A stretch of DNA of 64,000 nt from Nocardia bhagyanarayanae. GTDB taxonomy: Bacteria; Actinomycetota; Actinomycetes; Mycobacteriales; Mycobacteriaceae. A model generated the notes under the pieces. It worked only from the letters and a program-made list of their open reading frames with translations. It had not been told where the DNA came from and did not search any database. The stretch spans positions 5,456,001 through 5,520,000 of the forward strand of contig NZ_VFPG01000001.1 of assembly GCF_006716565.1 (NCBI RefSeq), in the 5' to 3' direction. Position numbers and translations under genes: made by a program. Below, one piece after another: positions 26,666-34,973 of the stretch (its first letter is position 1; each line of letters opens with the position of its first letter).

Positions 26666-27550
26666 ATGGAGCTGCGCCACATCAGGTACCTGCTCGCGGT
26701 CGCCGACCACGGAAACTTCACCCGCGCGGCGGAGTTCCTGCACGTCTCGCAGCCGACGTTGTCACAGCAGGTCCGGCAGCTCGAGCGCGCGCTCGGTGTG
26801 CAGCTGCTCGATCGTTCCGGCCGGGCCGTCCGGCTGACCGAAGCCGGGGAGGCCTACGCGCAGCACGCGCGGCTGGCCCTGCGCGACCTCGACGCCGGTG
26901 AGCGCGCGATCCACGATGTGCAGGATCTGTCCCGTGGGCAGCTGCGAGTGGCGATGACGCCGACGTTCACCGCCTATTTCATCGGTCCGCTGGTGCACGA
27001 GTTCCACGCCGCCTACCCGGGTGTGACGCTCACCGTCATCGAGACCACCCAGGACCGCATCGAGGCCGACTTGCTCGCCGACCGTCTCGACCTCGGAATC
27101 GCCTTCGCGGGCGCCCATGCCGCGGGGATCGAGAGCGTCGCGTTGTTCACCGAACACCTCAGCCTGGTGGTCGGATCGACCCACGCCTTGGCCGGGCGCA
27201 CGAAGCCGCTGCCGGTCGCGCAGTTGGCGCGCTTTCCCCTGGCGCTGCTCACGCGCGACTTCGCGACCAGGACTTACATCGACGCCTACTTCGAGGAACG
27301 CCGTAGCGCGCCGAGCATCGCGGTGGAGGCCAATTCCATCGGGGCGCTGGTCGAGTTCGTGCGCCGGGGTTCGCTGGCCACCGTTCTGCCCGATGCCATC
27401 ACCCTCGCGCACCCGGATTTGGCTCCCGTCGCGTTGGCGCCCGCGTTGCCGAGCCGGACCGTGGAGTTGCTGCGCCGAGGGACCGCCTACCATTCGGCCG
27501 CCGCGCGGGCGTTCGCCGCGATCATCCACGATGCCGCGCAATCGGACTGA
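26666..27550 (+). CDS. LysR family transcriptional regulator, CynR-like
   Basis: 294 residues from the ATG at 26666. The winged helix-turn-helix is MELRHIRYLLAVADHGNF then AAEFLHVSQPTLSQQV. The effector-binding domain follows (LRVAMTPTFTAYFIGPLVHEF, ADRLDLGIAFAG). The N-terminal sequence is close to CynR-type regulators of cyanate use, but no cynase or transporter is nearby, so the effector is unknown. There is no Shine-Dalgarno; TATAGT lies six bases before the ATG, as for a leaderless transcript, with a LysR-type palindrome across it. The in-frame extension to 26594 is not used. Confidence 0.9.
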   Translation: MELRHIRYLLAVADHGNFTRAAEFLHVSQPTLSQQVRQLERALGVQLLDRSGRAVRLTEAGEAYAQHARLALRDLDAGERAIHDVQDLSRGQLRVAMTPTFTAYFIGPLVHEFHAAYPGVTLTVIETTQDRIEADLLADRLDLGIAFAGAHAAGIESVALFTEHLSLVVGSTHALAGRTKPLPVAQLARFPLALLTRDFATRTYIDAYFEERRSAPSIAVEANSIGALVEFVRRGSLATVLPDAITLAHPDLAPVALAPALPSRTVELLRRGTAYHSAAARAFAAIIHDAAQSD

Positions 27551-27719
27551 ACGCCGCGCCAGTGCTTCGCATCTCGCAGTGGGGAAGCCCCCCAGCGGTT
27601 CGTGGACCAATCCTTCACGGCACCCAGCGCGCCGACTTGTGAGAAGGTGGGGTTTCACTCGTGAATCCGGTGCTACCGGTGACGAGTGTCGAAGACATTC
27701 GGATGGAGGAAGGGCTTTG

Positions 27720-28754
27720 GTGGAAGCGGCGGTCGATGTGGCTGGGCTGGTAGGGCATCGCTATCGAGTGGACGACTACTACGAGGTGGGGCGGGAGAAG
27801 ATCCGCGAGTACGCGCGAGCGGTACAGGACTTCCACCCGGCGCACTGGAGTGAGGACGCCGCCGGTGAGCTCGGATACGCCGGCCTGATCGCACCGACCA
27901 CGTTCATCTCCACTGCCGCGATGCTGGCCAACCGCAGGCTGCTCCACACCGTCCTGAGCGGCTACGACATGTTCGTGCAGACCGATCAGATTTTCGAAAT
28001 GTACAAACCGGTGCTCACCGGCGACCGGTTGGTCAGCGATGTCGAGCTCTCCTCGGTCCGCCGCGTCGCGGGCAAGGACCTGCTCACTATCACCAACACT
28101 TTCACCGATCAGACCGGTGACATCGTGCAGATCATGCACACCACTGTCGTCGGCATCACCGACGGAGACGTCGACGCCGACATCAGCGACAGGATCGAGC
28201 GCGTCATCATGAGCGGGCTCGACACAACCTCCCCCACCACAGCCGTGTCCGCCGACGTGGACGGACCGCCGGTGACAGATCCGGATTCCACTGCACGTCT
28301 TTCGCCGATCTCACGCACGCGTGTCCCGCGCACCGTGCTCCGCTTCGAGGACATCGCCGTCGGTGACGAGCTTCCCGCTCGATCGGTGAAACTGACCCGC
28401 GGCGATCTGGTGAACTATGCCGGGGTCTCCGGCGACGCGAACCCCATCCATTGGCACGACGAGGTCGCCGCACTCGCGGGTCTTCCGGATGTGATCGCCC
28501 ACGGCATGCTCACCATGGGCCTGGGGGCGGGATTCGTCACCGGATGGCTCGGCGATCCGGCCGCGGTCATCCGATATGGGGTTCGATTGTCGAATTACAC
28601 CGTCATCGAAGCCGCCTCCGCTGGAACCGTGGAGTTCACCGGGCGCATCAAGTCGGTCGATGCCGACACCAGGACGGCTGTCGTCGTGATCGTCGCGAAA
28701 TCGGCCGGCCGCAAGGTTTTCGGCCTCGCCACCGCGGATGTCCGCCTCGCATAA
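27720..28754 (+). CDS. Fused (3R)-hydroxyacyl-ACP dehydratase subunits HadA/HadB
   Basis: 344 residues joining both subunits of the mycolate FAS-II dehydratase in one chain. Residues 1 to about 155 match HadA (YEVGREKIREYARAVQDFHPA, ELGYAGLIAPTTF). After a Ser/Thr/Pro linker, residues from about 200 match HadB, a MaoC hydratase with the catalytic Asp-His in YAGVSGDANPIHWHDE and the LPDVIAHGMLTMG loop. It dehydrates 3-hydroxyacyl-ACP or -CoA. GTG 27720 or TTG 27717 are both possible after GGAGG. It is not beside rpmG or other fatty-acid genes, so it is likely a paralogue for another acyl pathway. Confidence 0.9.
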   Translation: MEAAVDVAGLVGHRYRVDDYYEVGREKIREYARAVQDFHPAHWSEDAAGELGYAGLIAPTTFISTAAMLANRRLLHTVLSGYDMFVQTDQIFEMYKPVLTGDRLVSDVELSSVRRVAGKDLLTITNTFTDQTGDIVQIMHTTVVGITDGDVDADISDRIERVIMSGLDTTSPTTAVSADVDGPPVTDPDSTARLSPISRTRVPRTVLRFEDIAVGDELPARSVKLTRGDLVNYAGVSGDANPIHWHDEVAALAGLPDVIAHGMLTMGLGAGFVTGWLGDPAAVIRYGVRLSNYTVIEAASAGTVEFTGRIKSVDADTRTAVVVIVAKSAGRKVFGLATADVRLA

Positions 28755-28838
28755 CCCTCCGACCGCAATAGCTGGGGCGGTGCTGAGCAGGCGTCGCTTG
28801 AAGGAACGCAAAGGCGGTCAGCGGCGTTCGGCGGGCGG

Positions 28839-29414
28839 TTAGCTGTTCACCGGCGCGGCCAGGGCGCGCGTGCCCATGACCACCTCGGTCGCGGCGGCCA
28901 GGTCGAGGTGCAGTTCGAGGTCAGGGGCCTCGGCGGGGCCGTCGTGGTGGCTGATTCCGGCGCCGGTCACCACGTAGTGGAAGGTCGTCTCGCCGATGTG
29001 GACGGTGACGACGCCTTCGGCGATCAGCTCGGCGACCGCGCGACCCAGCGGGAGGGCGAACCAGTGCGCGCGCACGGCGTCGGTGGCGCCGCGTTCGCCG
29101 AGCAGCGGTGCGCCCCACGCCGAAAGCGCGTCGAGGACGGGTCGCAGGCCGTGGCCGGTTTCGGTGAGTTCGTAGACCGCGGTGGCCGCACGGGGGCCGA
29201 CGCGGCGACGGGTGAGGATGCCGTCACGCTCGAGGTCCTTGAGCCGGGCGGCCAGCACGTCGGTGCTGATGCCGGGCAGGTCGGCGAACAGATCGCTGTA
29301 GCGGCGCGGGCCCGAGGACAGTTCGCGGACCACCAGCAGACTCCACCGGTCGCCCACGACGTCGAGTGCGCGGCTCACGGCGCAGAAGTGGTCATAGCTT
29401 CGGCGTGGCACCAT
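28839..29414 (-). CDS. HxlR family transcriptional regulator
   Basis: 191 residues from the ATG at 29414. The winged-helix domain is typical HxlR (YDHFCAVSRALDVVGDRWSLLVVREL, RRYSDLFADLPGISTDVLAARLKDLE, VYELTETG). An SCP2-like C-terminal part follows from about residue 120. It is divergent from the aminotransferase gene across two tandem operators, so it very probably represses both itself and that gene. The long in-frame extension upstream overlaps the aminotransferase and is not used. Confidence 0.92.
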   Translation of the reverse strand: MVPRRSYDHFCAVSRALDVVGDRWSLLVVRELSSGPRRYSDLFADLPGISTDVLAARLKDLERDGILTRRRVGPRAATAVYELTETGHGLRPVLDALSAWGAPLLGERGATDAVRAHWFALPLGRAVAELIAEGVVTVHIGETTFHYVVTGAGISHHDGPAEAPDLELHLDLAAATEVVMGTRALAAPVNS

Positions 29415-29431
29415 CCCACTGTAACGAATCG

Positions 29432-29467
29432 CTTGGAAAATCCAAGTGCATACTTGGAAAAACCAAG
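29432..29467. promoter_or_regulatory. Two tandem HxlR-type operators
   Basis: CTTGGAAAATCCAAG (29432-29446) and CTTGGAAAAACCAAG (29453-29467). Each is a palindrome with CTTGG/CCAAG arms, and their centres are 21 bases apart, two helical turns, so dimers would bind on one face. They fill the space between the divergent HxlR and aminotransferase genes and match the ACTT/AAGT style of HxlR sites. Confidence 0.75.
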
Positions 29468-29502
29468 TAGAGTGTGCGGCAATCGCACTGAAAGGGATGT
29501 TC

Positions 29503-30714
29503 ATGCAGGTCAAGCAGTCGAGCAAGCTCTCTGGCGTGTCGTACGAGATCCGCGGCCCGGTGGCCGAGCACGCCGCACGACTGGAAGCCGAGGGCCACCA
29601 CGTCGTGAAGCTCAACACCGGCAACCCGCTGCCGTTCGGTTTCGAGGCGCCCGCGGAACTCCTGCAGGACATCGTCCGCACACTGCCCGCCTCGAGCGGC
29701 TACTCCGCCTCCAAGGGTTTGCTTTCGGCGCGGCGAGCGGTGGTGCAGTACTACCAGACCCTCGGTGTCGACGATGTCGATGTCGAGGAGGTGTTCCTCG
29801 GCAACGGCGTCTCCGAACTGATCATGATGGCGCTGACGGCGTTGCTGGAGAACGGCGACGAGGTCCTCGTTCCCGCGCCGGACTTCCCGCTGTGGACGGC
29901 CGCGACCACGCTCAACGGCGGACGTCCGGTGCACTACGTCTGCGACGAGTCCGCCGACTGGTTCCCCGACGTGGACGACATCGCCGCCAAGGTCACCGAC
30001 CGCACCCGCGCGATCGTGATCATCAACCCGAACAACCCGACCGGCGCGGTCTATCCGCCGGAGGTGCTGCGCGAGATCCTCGAGATCGCCCGCCGCCACA
30101 ATCTGGTGGTCTTCTCCGACGAGATCTACGACAAGATCCACTACGACGAGCTGACCCACACCGCGACCGCCGCACTGGCCCCCGACCTGCTGTGCCTGAC
30201 GTTCTCGGGTCTGTCCAAGGCGTATCGGGCCGCCGGATTCCGGTCCGGCTGGCTGGTGGTGTCGGGCCCCACCCACCACGCGGAGAACTACCTCGAGGGC
30301 CTGACGATGCTCGCGGGTCTGCGCCTGTGCGCGAATGTGCCCGCGCAGCAAGCGATTCAGGCCGCGCTCGGCGGGCATCAGAGCATCAACGATCTCGTCC
30401 TGCCCGGCGGACGGCTGCGCGAGCAACGCGACCGCGCGTGGGAAGCGCTCAACGCGATTCCCGGTGTCTCCTGCGTCAAGCCAAAGGGCGCGATCTACGC
30501 GTTCCCGCGCATCGACCTGGACATGTACCCGATCCACGACGACGAACAATTCGTGCTGGATCTGCTGCTCCAGGAGAAGTTGCACATCGTGCAGGGCACC
30601 GGGTTCAACTGGCACCGGCCCGACCACTTCCGCATCGTCACCCTGCCGCACGCCGACGACCTCGAAGCGATCATCGAACGCATCGGGCGATTCCTGGCGA
30701 CGTATCGGCAGTGA
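29503..30714 (+). CDS. Pyridoxal-phosphate aminotransferase, AlaA-like (class I)
   Basis: 403-residue fold-type I aminotransferase. The N-terminus MQVKQSSKLSGVSYEIRGP and the LKLNTGNPLPFGFEAP segment are close to the alanine/glutamate-pyruvate aminotransferase (AlaA/AspC-like) group. The PLP lysine lies in FSGLSKAYRAAGFR, and IINPNNPTGAVY and FSDEIYDKI are further cofactor motifs. The ATG at 29503 follows AAAGGG. It is divergent from and probably repressed by the HxlR regulator. The amino donor is likely glutamate or alanine, by family. Confidence 0.92.
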   Translation: MQVKQSSKLSGVSYEIRGPVAEHAARLEAEGHHVVKLNTGNPLPFGFEAPAELLQDIVRTLPASSGYSASKGLLSARRAVVQYYQTLGVDDVDVEEVFLGNGVSELIMMALTALLENGDEVLVPAPDFPLWTAATTLNGGRPVHYVCDESADWFPDVDDIAAKVTDRTRAIVIINPNNPTGAVYPPEVLREILEIARRHNLVVFSDEIYDKIHYDELTHTATAALAPDLLCLTFSGLSKAYRAAGFRSGWLVVSGPTHHAENYLEGLTMLAGLRLCANVPAQQAIQAALGGHQSINDLVLPGGRLREQRDRAWEALNAIPGVSCVKPKGAIYAFPRIDLDMYPIHDDEQFVLDLLLQEKLHIVQGTGFNWHRPDHFRIVTLPHADDLEAIIERIGRFLATYRQ

Positions 30715-30838
30715 TCGTCGAGGCGCGCAGGACTCGCCCGGTGGTCGTGGCCTCGGCGGTCGCTCGCTCGCAGCGGCCGTCACGAGGCTTATTCGTTGTG
30801 GTGCAGGCCTTTTCGCGGAACCGACCAGGGCGCCTGGG

Positions 30839-31696
30839 TCAGCTATTTGCGATGAATCGTTCGGCGAAGCGTGACAGTTCGTCGAGTTGTTCGGCGGGGT
30901 CCGGCGCGGTGGCGCTGACGACCACCCGGGTGACGCCCTGCTCGGCGAAGGCGGCGAGGCGTTCGTCGGTCATGTCGATGCCGCTCCAGCGGGTGTATTC
31001 GAGTGCGTCCGGGTCCCTTCCGGCTTCCTCGGCCGTCGAGCGCGCGAGCTCCCATTGGATCATTCGCTCTTGGGGGACCAGCGCGCCACCGGCGAAGTAT
31101 CCGTCCCCGCGCAGGCCGACCCGGCGGGCGGCCGCCTTGCTCGATCCGCCGACGTGGATGGGAAGTGTCGTCGCGTTGTAGGGCTTGGGGTACTGCACGA
31201 GGTCGTCGAAGCTGAAGAACTCTCCGTGGAAGCTGACGCCCTCCGCACCGCCCGCCCACAGCAGCCGCAACACATCGATCGCTTCGTCGGCGCGTCGCCC
31301 GCGGGCGCGGAAGTCGACGCCTGTCGCCGCGGCTTCCTCGGGGACGACACCCAATCCCACTGTCAGCAAACGCATCCGGCCCTTGGACAGCACGTCGATG
31401 GTCGCCAGCTGCTTGGCCAGCACCACCGGGTGCCGATACGGCAGCAGCAGCACACCGGTGCCGAGCAAGAGCCGGTCGGTCGCCGCGGCGACGTAGGCGA
31501 GGGTGTCGAGCGGGTCGAGAAACGGCAGGGTCGGCGGGACCTCGAAGTTGTGCAGTCGCGCGCCCGGATACAGGACCAGGTGTTCGGGCAGGTACAGGCC
31601 TTCGAATCCGCATGCCTCCGCGTGGCGGGCGTAGGCGACGATCCGATCCGGATCGGTGCCGAAATGGGCGCTGCTGTAACTGACCGCGAACTTCAT
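30839..31696 (-). CDS. LLM class (F420/flavin-dependent) oxidoreductase
   Basis: 285-residue luciferase-like TIM barrel protein, starting MKFAVSYSSAHFGTDPDR at 31696. Family marks are AEACGFEGLYLPEHLV, DPLDTLAYVAAATDRLLLGTGVLLLPYRHPVVLAKQLATID and GRMRLLTVGLGV. Most actinobacterial members of this group use F420, but FMN cannot be excluded. Upstream extension of the frame covers the integrase region and is not used. It is divergent from the tyrosine recombinase. No substrate is suggested by neighbours. Confidence 0.9.
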   Translation of the reverse strand: MKFAVSYSSAHFGTDPDRIVAYARHAEACGFEGLYLPEHLVLYPGARLHNFEVPPTLPFLDPLDTLAYVAAATDRLLLGTGVLLLPYRHPVVLAKQLATIDVLSKGRMRLLTVGLGVVPEEAAATGVDFRARGRRADEAIDVLRLLWAGGAEGVSFHGEFFSFDDLVQYPKPYNATTLPIHVGGSSKAAARRVGLRGDGYFAGGALVPQERMIQWELARSTAEEAGRDPDALEYTRWSGIDMTDERLAAFAEQGVTRVVVSATAPDPAEQLDELSRFAERFIANS

Positions 31697-31855
31697 ACCC
31701 GAATCCCTTCCGGCCCGAAATCCGTTCGGGCGGCTGCACAGTTCTCCGCGTGCACAACCTCCGATCGCAACCGACAATTCCCTTGCCTCGACGGCGGCTT
31801 CGAACGGTTCCCGAGGGTGTGGCAGAACCCGTTTCGCCACGATGTACCGGGTGCG

Positions 31856-31883
31856 TTGCGAGGCCGGGTGCAGCGCATAGGCT
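31856..31883 (+). promoter_or_regulatory. Predicted promoter of the recombinase leader transcript
   Basis: TTGCGA (31856-31861), 16 bases, TAGGCT (31878-31883), then six bases to the ATG of a 14-codon ORF. The arrangement predicts transcription starting at that ATG. Confidence 0.45.
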
Positions 31884-31889
31884 GGGGTG

Positions 31890-31934
31890 ATGAATTTCGA
31901 TCGGCGGCAGTCTGTTCTGCGTGGTGGCGCGTGA
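31890..31934 (+). CDS. Fourteen-residue leader ORF coupled to the recombinase gene
   Basis: ATG 31890 to TGA 31932-31934, encoding MNFDRRQSVLRGGA. Its stop overlaps the likely GTG start of the recombinase (GTGA), so ribosomes ending here could restart on the recombinase gene, which has no clear Shine-Dalgarno of its own. A predicted leaderless promoter places the transcript start at this ATG. Alternatively the recombinase simply starts at the GTG without the leader being translated. Confidence 0.4.
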   Translation: MNFDRRQSVLRGGA

Positions 31935-33133
31935 GGGAAGACAGTGTCGTCGCGCTGCCGGAGGTGGTGCGCAGCGAGTTGCGGCGCGGTGTGCGCAGCG
32001 TGCTCGTCGACGCGGCGGCGTTGCGGTTGGTGCGCGAGCGTTTCGACGATGTCCAGGCCGGTTCGCTGCGCCGGTATCTCGAGGCGTCGCAGTCGGCGAA
32101 CACGGTGCGCGCCTACCGCGCCGATTGGATCGCGTGGGCCGGATGGTGCGCGGCCGAGGGGCGTCAGGCGCTTCCGGCGGACGCGCTCGATGTCGCGGTC
32201 TATCTGGCGGCCGCCGCCGACGCGCGACGCCCGAACGGCGAGTGGGCGTTCGGTCCGGCCACGCTGGAGCGCAAGTCGGCGGCGATCGCCGCGGTGCATG
32301 CCGCCAATGGACTGCCCTCCCCCACCCGCTCCGATGTGGTCCGGCTGACGCTGCGGGGTATTCGGCGCACTCGCCGTACCCCGCCGTCGCGCAAGCGTCC
32401 GATCCTGCTGCACACCCTCGATCAGTTGCTCGCCGGTCTGCCCGAGCCGGGCTGGCCCGCCGAACCCGCCCGCCGTCGCGACGCACTGGTCTTGCTGATC
32501 GGTTTCGCGGGCGCGTTGCGCCGTAGCGAACTGGCCGCGCTGCGCGTCGCCGACGTCCGGGTGAGCGTGGATCACGCGACCGGTGAACCGGTTCTGCTCG
32601 TGCACCTGCCGACCACCAAGACCGATCCGACCGGCGCCGCCGAACAGCGCGTCGCCCTACCGCGCGGGCAACGCCCCCACACCTGCCCGGTCTGCGCCTA
32701 CGCCGCCTGGGTTCAACTCCTCGAAATCCACACGGCCGCAGGCCCGCTCGCATTACGCGACCACTGTGCCGCACCCGCCCCGGACCCCCGCATCCACCGC
32801 TGCCACGCCTTCACCGGCACACCCCTCGCCCAGCACCCCGACCTGCCGCTGTTCCCCACCATCACTCGCCACGGCGGCATCGGCGACCGCCCGATGTCCG
32901 GTCGCGCCGTAGCCGAACTCGTGAAACGCTACGCCGCGCGCGCCGGCCTCGACCCGAACCTCTTCTCCGGACACTCCTTACGCGCGGGCTTCGCCACCCA
33001 GGCCGCTCTCGGCGGCGCCAGTGACCGCGAGATCATGCGCCAGGGGCGCTGGTCCAACCCGCGCACCGTGCACGGCTATATCCGCACCGCGAATCCGTTG
33101 GAAGACAATGCCGTAACCAAACTCGGCCTGTGA
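31931..33133 (+). CDS. Tyrosine-type site-specific recombinase/integrase
   Basis: About 400 residues. The core-binding SAM-like domain lies at about 35-115 (SANTVRAYRADWIAWAGWC), and the catalytic domain from about 150. Catalytic residues are readable: Arg in GALRRSELAALR, His348 and Arg351 in GHSLRAGFAT, and nucleophile Tyr383 in RTVHGYIR. The GASDREIMRQGRW segment is typical of actinobacterial members. There is no adjacent tRNA, excisionase, direct repeat or phage gene, so it is either the relic of an integrated element or a resident recombinase. The GTG start overlaps a short leader ORF. Confidence 0.9.
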   Translation: MREDSVVALPEVVRSELRRGVRSVLVDAAALRLVRERFDDVQAGSLRRYLEASQSANTVRAYRADWIAWAGWCAAEGRQALPADALDVAVYLAAAADARRPNGEWAFGPATLERKSAAIAAVHAANGLPSPTRSDVVRLTLRGIRRTRRTPPSRKRPILLHTLDQLLAGLPEPGWPAEPARRRDALVLLIGFAGALRRSELAALRVADVRVSVDHATGEPVLLVHLPTTKTDPTGAAEQRVALPRGQRPHTCPVCAYAAWVQLLEIHTAAGPLALRDHCAAPAPDPRIHRCHAFTGTPLAQHPDLPLFPTITRHGGIGDRPMSGRAVAELVKRYAARAGLDPNLFSGHSLRAGFATQAALGGASDREIMRQGRWSNPRTVHGYIRTANPLEDNAVTKLGL

Positions 33134-33380
33134 TCCGTCAACTGCGATCAATCGCGTTGAAGGCAACACTGCACATTCTCGCGATGAGCGCGGTAGCCAT
33201 TGTGACTTCTATCCTCTTGTGCGAAGCGGCCTTACATGGCCTGTGCACATCGAGTCGGCTATGCCGACACCGTGACCTGGGATATGACAGAACGAGTGCG
33301 TTGATTCGAACCGTTCGACTTTCCCGTTTGCGCGATGCGGCATTTTATGTCCGCCGCGGCAGACCCATACCGTCGAATTC

Positions 33381-34973
33381 ATGGAGTGGAATTTTCGGTC
33401 GGCCGAGGAGCTCGCGGCCGCATTGCGTGCCGGTGAAGTAACTTCGGTGGAACTCACCGACGAAGCGATCGCCCGTATCGAGCGCGACGACAAGTCGATC
33501 AACGCGATCTGTGTACCGGACTTCGACCGTGCGCGGGCCGCAGCACGCGATGCCGATCACGCGCGCGCTCGCGGCGAGGACCGGCCGCTGCTCGGCATTC
33601 CGATGACGGTCAAAGAGTCCTACGACATCGCCGGGCTGCCCACGACCTGGGGCATGCCGCAGCACGCGAACTACGTACCGACCGAGGACGCGGTACAGGT
33701 GTCGCGGCTTGAAGCCGCCGGCGCGGTGATCCTCGGTAAGACCAATGTGCCGTTGACGCTGCGAGATATCCAGAGCTTCAACGAAATCTACGGCACCACC
33801 AACAATCCGTGGGATCACAGCCGCACGTCGGGTGGGTCCTCCGGCGGTTCGGCGGCGGCCCTGGCGTCCGGCTTCGGCGCGCTGTCCATCGGCTCCGACC
33901 TCGCCGGTTCGCTGCGCACTCCCGCGCATTTCTGCGGCATCTACGCGCACAAGCCGACACTCGGGCTGGCGCCGACCCGCGGCATGGTCGCGCCGCCCGC
34001 GCCGGCCTTGCCGGTCGACCTCGACCTCGCCGTTGTCGGTCCGATGGCGCGCACCGCCCGCGACCTCACACTCCTGCTCGACGTGATGGCCGGACCGGAC
34101 CCGCTGACCCACGGCGTCGCCTACGACGTCGCACTGCCGCCCGCGCGCCACGAGCGGCTGGCCGACTTCCGTGTCCTGATCATCGAAGACCATCCGCTCA
34201 TTCCGACCGGATCGGCGGTGCGCGCGGGCGTGAACCGGGTCGCCGAGGCGCTCGTCGACGAGGGCGCCCGCGTCGAACGACGCAGTCCGCTGCTGCCCGA
34301 TCCGACCGAAGCGGCGACGCTCTACATGCTGCTGATGCTGTCGAACGCCGCCGCGGGTCTTTCCGTCGACGTGTACGAACAGCTGCGGACCCAGGCCGCC
34401 GCCCTGAGCGCGGACGACCGGAGTCTCGACGCGGCGCGGCTGCACGGCATGGTGCTCAGCCACCGCGACTGGGTCGAGGCGAACAACCGCCGCGAACTCC
34501 ACCGCCACGGCTGGCGACAGCTATTCACCGAGTTCGATGCCGTGGTGTGCCCCATCACGCCCACTCCCGCCTTCCCGCACAACCACAACGGAGGTCTGGA
34601 GAACCGGCACATAGACATCGACGGCGTCGAGTACCCGTACTTCGACCAGCTCGTCTGGGCCGGAGTGGCCACCATGCCCGGCCTGCCCGCCACCGCTATA
34701 CCCGCGGGCCGCTCCCCCGAGGGCCTGCCGGTGGGAGTGCAACTCATCGGTCCGATGTACGAGGACCGCACCCCGCTGCGGCTCGCCGAACTGCTCGAGC
34801 AGAAGATCGGCGGCTTCCAGGCACCGTCGCCTACGCGCGAACCAGAAGCGCCGGGGCAACCCGCCGAGCGACGCCGGCCGGAGGGGTACGCCACCGGTTC
34901 ACACCGGCCCGCGGTCGGGGATGATCGTCGCCATGGATATCGAGTCGGTCCGCGTCCACCAGCTCGGCCCTGA
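33381..34973 (+). CDS. Amidase (amidase-signature family) with C-terminal read-through tail
   Basis: 530 residues. The amidase-signature triad is visible: Lys78 in MTVKESYD, cis-Ser153 in SGGSSGGSAAA and nucleophile Ser177 in DLAGSLRTP. It hydrolyses an amide; the substrate is unknown. The normal family ending is reached near residue 480 (LAELLEQKIGGF). The last 45 or so codons are Arg/Pro-rich and run 41 bases into the next gene, so the native stop seems to be lost. There is no Shine-Dalgarno; TACCGT lies seven bases before the ATG, suggesting a leaderless mRNA. Confidence 0.9.
   Translation: MEWNFRSAEELAAALRAGEVTSVELTDEAIARIERDDKSINAICVPDFDRARAAARDADHARARGEDRPLLGIPMTVKESYDIAGLPTTWGMPQHANYVPTEDAVQVSRLEAAGAVILGKTNVPLTLRDIQSFNEIYGTTNNPWDHSRTSGGSSGGSAAALASGFGALSIGSDLAGSLRTPAHFCGIYAHKPTLGLAPTRGMVAPPAPALPVDLDLAVVGPMARTARDLTLLLDVMAGPDPLTHGVAYDVALPPARHERLADFRVLIIEDHPLIPTGSAVRAGVNRVAEALVDEGARVERRSPLLPDPTEAATLYMLLMLSNAAAGLSVDVYEQLRTQAAALSADDRSLDAARLHGMVLSHRDWVEANNRRELHRHGWRQLFTEFDAVVCPITPTPAFPHNHNGGLENRHIDIDGVEYPYFDQLVWAGVATMPGLPATAIPAGRSPEGLPVGVQLIGPMYEDRTPLRLAELLEQKIGGFQAPSPTREPEAPGQPAERRRPEGYATGSHRPAVGDDRRHGYRVGPRPPARP

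Noticed and set aside
31700..33380. Integrative element around the recombinase
   Set aside because: No tRNA, att repeat, excisionase, relaxase or phage gene seen on either side.
33134..33380. Plus-strand open frame starting MIRQLRSIALKATLHIL
   Set aside because: Reads into the amidase gene in another frame; hydrophobic start looks accidental and lacks a ribosome-binding site.
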